Positions 58,775-64,000 of a DNA stretch of 64,000 nt are shown piece by piece (position 1 is the first letter of the stretch; every line of letters starts with the position of its first letter). A model generated the notes under the pieces. The model had not been told where the DNA came from. It saw only the letters and a program-made list of their open reading frames with translations, and did not search any database. The position numbers were made by a program, and so were the translations under genes. The stretch is from Drosophila pseudoobscura (taxonomy: Eukaryota > Arthropoda > Insecta > Diptera > Drosophilidae), in NCBI RefSeq assembly GCF_009870125.1, contig NC_046683.1, positions 620,001 through 684,000 on the forward strand. Direction: 5' to 3'.

Positions 58775-58960
58775 GATCTGGCAAGTCGGTCTCTGGGGCT
58801 CTTCGCCTCTTCGGCTACGCTCTTAGCGTGTTGACGCTCTCTTGAGAGTGAAGAGCCAAGAGAACGAACAAACCCAACATCAAACACGAAGCAGTTCATA
58901 CGAAATCATCAAACCCGAAGTCAGCCGAAGCTGAATGATAACAATCACACTCAAAAAATA
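58775..58960 (+). promoter_or_regulatory. Candidate promoter or leader with CTCTT/AAGAG inverted repeats
   Basis: GGCTCTTCGCCTCTTCGGC is followed by CTCTTAGCG and TCTCTTGAGAGTGAAGAGCC, several inverted pairs within 90 bp. An A/C-rich stretch after it resembles a fly 5' UTR. There is no coding sequence downstream. It could also be a fragment of an LTR. Confidence 0.25.
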
Positions 58961-60464
58961 GCAATCACACTCAGACTCGACGACTTGAATGGCTGACGGG
59001 CCGGACGCCGGACGGCGGACGGCTGTATGGGAAACTTTGTGAAAATGTGGAAACACTGTGGACCACAGCAAAAAAGTGTTGAATTTTATTTCTGCAGTTA
59101 GGAAAACCCCTATTCAAAAACAAGATACCCATTCAGCTAAAAATATATGATGAACAAAATATGTATATAAATACATATACATATGTATATGTATATCGTT
59201 GATAAGACGATGCAAAAGCGGGCTGTTCGTTCGGCAACAGATCGGCAACAGGCAGGCACTGCACCGCCACGGTGGTTGCTGCCACCTCTGCCGCCGCTGC
59301 CACCAGTTGCGTCTGATAACAAGCCGAATGCCAAATGTATGCCAAATCAAGTGCATTGAACTCGAGCGGGGCCACGACTGCTGCTTGCAAAGGCAGAGGT
59401 AGTGCCACTGGCAGCGAAGCCAGCTGCGGCAGCGACTGAAGCTGCGACTGCGGCAGCAAGAGCTGGATAAGCGGCGGCGGCAAGCAGGATAAACTTCGGG
59501 GCAGAGCATCCTGCCGCTTTTCAAGCGGTTTTCATGCCGGTTGATTGCTGCCGCTGCCCCTGTCCCTGCTGTTACTGCTGCCGGCGTTAGCGCTGACGCA
59601 GCAGCAGCAGCAGCGGCAGCGGCAGCAACACTAGCCAGCCAGCCAGGTGCCGCTGATGGTGCTGCTGCTGGCTGCTGCTGGCTGCTGTTGCTGGTGCTGG
59701 TGCTGGTTGCGAGTTCAATGACATTTCACCTACTTGTATTCAAATTCGAATAAAAATTGACATAAACATACTGCCGCTGCCGCGCTGTAGTGTGGCGCGC
59801 GCTGTAGCACTGTTGCATGCGAGGTGCAACATTTGGACGTCGAAATGGACGAGGACATGCCGTAGCGCGATTGTATAATGTACAATACCTCCACAATGAA
59901 CTGTCCATCATCTGCGACGCCACTTTTACTTTTAGGACACTGTTAGCTGTTTCCGAAACGGAAAGATCAGCATCCGAATCGGCATCGGCTGACAGCTGTA
60001 GGCAAATTTATAAGCAAAGCAAAGCAAACTTTCTAAAGTGTGAAAAAGTAATGAAACAGAAAAAAATAAATCAGAAGCATTAAAATTAAACAAGAACTCG
60101 CGGTGCGGCTCGTAAACTGTTGGCTGCTGCTGCGCGGAGAATCTGCAGCTCCAGCAGCGGAAGCGGCAGGGGCAGCAGCAGGAGCATCAGGGGCAGGCAA
60201 CACCAGAAAGAAATTTGTACGGCCTATCTGAAACGATGGCTTGTTCGGTGTTGTTGTTTTTGTTGCTGTGGCTTGTCGTTGTTGAGGGCCACCGTCTACG
60301 ATGCGGAGCTGCCGCAGCCGCTGCCTCCTCCGCGGCCCCTCTAAGTGCCCCTCTCTTATTAATTTTTTTTGTAAATTTTATTTTTTGTTGAGATTTTGAG
60401 TTTTGGAGTCGGGTTTTTGAGGGCAATTTAAAAGTTGTCGAGCTGCGTTGTCGATTGTCTTTTT

Positions 60465-60531
60465 GTCCGTCTGTCTGTCTGTCTGTCCGTCTGTCTGTCC
60501 GTCTGTCTGTCTGTCCGTCTGTCTGTCCGTC
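60465..60531 (+). repeat. TCTG/TCCG tetranucleotide tract
   Basis: An alternating series of GTCT and GTCC units. Confidence 0.9.
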
Positions 60532-61540
60532 GTGTGTATTACTGTATTACGGCTTTTTCTGTTTGGCCAAAAATGTACCGTTGTCTTCTTGGCCAGATGT
60601 GTATGTGGGCCCTGATTTGTATAGGCCTATCGTGAGATGATGAGATCGGGTTGGGCCGCAGACCGCAGCCGCTGGCTTTCTTCCGCTCGATCAGATCCGC
60701 TCGTTGCAAAGGGCATGGCATGGGGAAAAAGCGTGCCACACTCGAGAGCCACTTGTGCCTCCTCTGTTGCATTTGCACAATCAGTGTGAAGTGGGCGTGG
60801 CTGATTGCTTGCCAATTTGCACTGAAAATTGCGGAAAATTGTTTTCCCTCTGGTGCCAGGTGCCGGGTGCTGGATGGAGGCTGGGGGTTTGTTTGATTTG
60901 CTTTAATTGAATCGAGAGATGAATTGAAATGTTTTTTGCTTTTTGCTTTGCTTGGTTTGTGCGGCGCTTCAGTTTTTATTTGGTCAACACAAACAGGCGC
61001 AGTGGCAGAGGCGATGGCGATGGCGCAGAGGGCGTGAGAGGCGGATACAAACAGACAGACGGACAGAAGTGGGGTGGGGGGTAGCGGAGCGGCGAAGCGC
61101 GAAATTTCTCTTCCTTCTGTGTTCCCGGCATGTGTGTAGGTGTGTGTAGGTGTGTGTGTGCGTGCGGGAGAGCGAAAGCATCGTCATGACCTACCTTCAG
61201 AAGAAGGCCTTAAACCGACTTAAATATGTATATTCTGAATATGAAATGAATTCGAGCAGAAAGGCGCTCTCCCAAGAGCGAGAGTGTTTGAGTCTCTCTG
61301 GATTGTTCTGTGGGGAATGATCGTATTCTATCCATGCGATCCAAGCTAGATACGATACCATGAAACGGCTGGCAGCCTTTTCTCCTGGCACCCGGATCGG
61401 ATCGAAAGTCTCACCCGCTGTGCAAGTCTGCAGCACATTCATATTTAACAACTTTCGGAGATGCTTTCACTTCCATGCCAACAATTTGGCAGCTGCTTGC
61501 TGCCTGCCGCTCCCAGTGGTTGCTTCTTCCGTATGAAGAG

Positions 61541-61548
61541 GCAGCAGC

Positions 61549-61580
<32 letters not shown>
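61541..61580 (+). repeat. CAG trinucleotide (opa-type) repeat
   Basis: Thirteen units, one of them interrupted as CGG. It lies outside any supported gene. Confidence 0.9.
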
Positions 61581-61581
<1 letters not shown>

Positions 61582-64000
61582 GTCTCAGCTGCAGCATTTG
61601 CATGCTGCATCCGCATGGACGCTGTTTGACTAGCACTTTGGATGGTCCAGCTAACAAGCTGGCTGACTGGCTGACTGGCTGAGATGCAACGAAAGTGTTG
61701 ACACGCGGCCATCCATCCATCCATTCATCCATCCATATGCTGATAGGAAGCTGCTTCCCTGCGGCTTCCTATTCTGATGATGCTGCAGCAATTGGTCGTG
61801 TGTGTGGGCTTCTATTGCCACAGAAGACGAGGGCTCGCCTGAAGGCAGGGCAGGGGGCAGGTGCAAATCCGTCCCAGAGGCAGAGGTAGAGGCAAAGCTC
61901 AGAGCCCACAGTCAAAAGCAAAAGCAAAAGCAAAAGCAACAACGTGAATGTGTGGATCATTAGCATAAATAATGGTGAAAAATGAACACACAGACACACA
62001 CACAGGGAACACAGGCACTTGTCTACGTGTATCTGTGTGGTGTGTGCCTCTGTGGCTTTGCATCTGTATCTGTCTCTGCGGCTCTGTCTCTCTGGCCGTT
62101 GTTATGCCTGTGTGGCTGTGTGGCTGCGTGCCTGTGTGCTGTCTGTATCTGTGTGTGTTTACAACACACATTTCAAAAGTCGGTGACTGTGGCACTGAGT
62201 TAGTAGTGCGTTAAGTCAACGAACGCAGTCGCGCAGACGCCGACAGCGGCCACGACAGCAACGGCAACGGCGGCCACATCGACGGCGGCTGAGGCTGAGG
62301 CTGCGGCTTTGGCTGTGGCTTTGGCTGTGGCAGCAAGAAAAAGCTTTGACTCAAACTGGCACTGGCACTGGGAACTGGGAACTGGCAACTGGGAACTGCC
62401 ACTGGACGACGTCGTCGTCGTCGGCATTGCAATATAAACGCACTTACAACTTTTCCGCCTGGCTCAAATCCCGGGCTGTTGCTGGGACTAGGGACTGCGA
62501 CTGGGGATGGGTATGGGGGATGGGGGACTGGGGACCGGGTTTGGGTTTGTTTTGCTTCGCTTCTTTTGCGCTGGCTGCGGCTTTCACAAACGTTGCACGT
62601 TGCCTCATGGTGCCGCCGCTGCCCGGTCGGTCGCTCGGTCGACGCATGCGCCGCAGCTGAGGTTTTTGGTTTGGATTTTCGGCTCTTTTTTCTGTGTCTG
62701 TCTGTGTCTGTGTGTGTGTATTTTTTTAGCAAACTTTTGAGTTTATTGAACCTTTCACGGTTCTGGGCTGGCTCTCAGCTGGTCGGTGGTAGCTGCTGCT
62801 TCTGCTGGTCTGCTCTGGTCATCATTATTATCATTCATCATTATTACCGACCGACCGACCCCATACTCATTATCATTACCGCTCTACGCGGTACGCTCTA
62901 CGACAGACATCACATCACATCACGCACGAGACTTTCTCCGCAGTCGTCAGCCGAGTATCCGAGTGTTTGCCTACTGCCCCGCCCCCCTGCCGGGAGTGGA
63001 ATGGAGTGGACTGGCGTCGTAGAAGAATCTGCAGTTTTTATCGATTCGGTCTAGATCGGCGGCAGGACAGTGGGGATGACAGTGGGGGTGGCAGTGGGGG
63101 TGGAAGGCTGTATATTGACTGATTCTGGCGCCTTCTTCGGTCTGGAATTCCTTGTTTGTTGTTTGTTCGGAACTGCTGCTATCAGCTGCTATCAGTGCCC
63201 AACTGAAGTGAACGCTCCAGTGACTGTCAGCCAAAAAGTCGGTCAAAATGTTCACCACAAATATTTGAGCTGGCCAACGTGAGAGTTGGAGTCGCAGCCC
63301 CCAGCCCCCAGGAAGGGAGTAATTTAAGCTTTTGTCTGCGTGATAAGCAGAGAGCTTCCCCCATATTATGGAGGGTCTCCTCCATATTACACAACGTGAC
63401 ACAGGGGCCCTTTGCGTGCATCCACGTGACCGTTTTCGCGATCAGATTGTGGGGGGCAGGGCACAGGAACCGAGAGCCGCTGCTTCAGTATCTGATGAGG
63501 ATCAGAGCCTATTCAGCAGTCGGATGTCGGTCTGATGAGGTCTGGACATTGGATATCGGACAGTCGGTCCCGCAATCGATTATGTGACTAAGTGAGTGAT
63601 GGAACGGACGGACGGAACGGACGGACGGACAGAGATTCAAGTGTCGTTACAGACAAAAAGAAAAAAAAAAGGTTGAACACACACTCATACACGAACAAAC
63701 GGACATACGGACATACGGACAGAGAGTAGAAAAAATTTCACCGCTTTAACGTTAACGATCGCTGCACGTTCAAGGGCCTTACGTAAAGACTGATCCAATA
63801 CGAAACGAAACGAAACGATCCGATCCGATCCAACAATAATGAAGCGCGGCCGCATTAAGGCTTAGAGCCCTTTGTGCACAATGCGCATGAATTTAATTTG
63901 ATTGTTGGATATTGTCCAACCAACGCCCCAGCAGCTAGCTATCCATCCCAACCCATTATATCGTTAAGCGCACACCCCCCACAGCAGCAGCTCCAAGTAG

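Larger units (their letters stand above)
58601..64000. other. Simple-sequence-rich intergenic DNA, right part
   Basis: No coding exon can be supported. The region has CAG (61541-61580), GTCTGTCC (60465-60531), TACATATG-type (59160-59195) and GGACGGAC (63601-63634) tracts. Some stretches look like Drosophila 5' leaders: 58780-58960, 62200-62300 and 62930-62980. Their GAGA/CTCT content and CAGTCG/GCAGACG motifs suggest transcription start regions, but no open frame follows. Confidence 0.5.

Noticed and set aside
59541..59753. Ala-rich then Leu-rich 70-aa frame resembling a signal or membrane peptide
   Set aside because: It is GCA/CTG repeat translated in frame, with no supporting context.

Overview
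The window is eukaryotic and comes from a Drosophila genome. Introns are short with consensus GT/AG ends, there are opa-type CAG/GCN repeats and DRE promoter motifs (TATCGATA), and the genes are Drosophila orthologs. From memory, the order Rip11 - Nup35 - Gid8 - Ing3 - DPY19-like - fused - astacin matches the 17C-D interval of the D. melanogaster X chromosome (Muller A). Abundant TACATATGTATG tracts and the private satellite suggest the obscura group. That species-group call is inference.

Layout. Bases 1-94 are a non-repeat left flank. Bases about 95-23562 are one complete satellite array with both edges visible. It mixes 313-bp monomers (about 45) with 164-bp monomers (about 56); the short form lacks one exact 149-bp block. 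Each monomer carries a dyad with GAGATATAGC/GCTATATCTC arms, and the long form adds a 52-bp near-palindrome. A 1,759-bp higher-order period is seen twice. At the right edge an older, diverged copy lies in inverted orientation (23563-23833), followed by a possible retrotransposon 3' end.

From 24.5 to 54.4 kb the region is gene-dense. (1) An intronless valois/MEP50-like WD-repeat gene (-). (2) Rip11, a class I Rab11-FIP (-), whose 31-nt first coding exon lies 7.7 kb upstream of the second. (3) Nup35 (+), head to head with Rip11 over a DRE-containing spacer. (4) Gid8/TWA1 of the CTLH E3 ligase (-). (5) Ing3 of the Tip60/NuA4 complex (-). (6) A DPY19-like C-mannosyltransferase (-). (7) The Hedgehog-pathway kinase fused (+), divergent from (6). 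(8) A secreted astacin metalloprotease (-), whose stop is 46 bp from the fused stop. I assembled the exon chains by hand; in each multi-exon gene the exon lengths sum to a multiple of three.

Bases 54386-64000 hold no coding gene I can support. They are simple-sequence-rich DNA with a few promoter-like stretches. No tRNA, rRNA or CRISPR array was seen. The genes are unrelated housekeeping, trafficking, chromatin and signalling loci, not a functional cluster. The unusual element is the satellite block and its palindromic two-length architecture.
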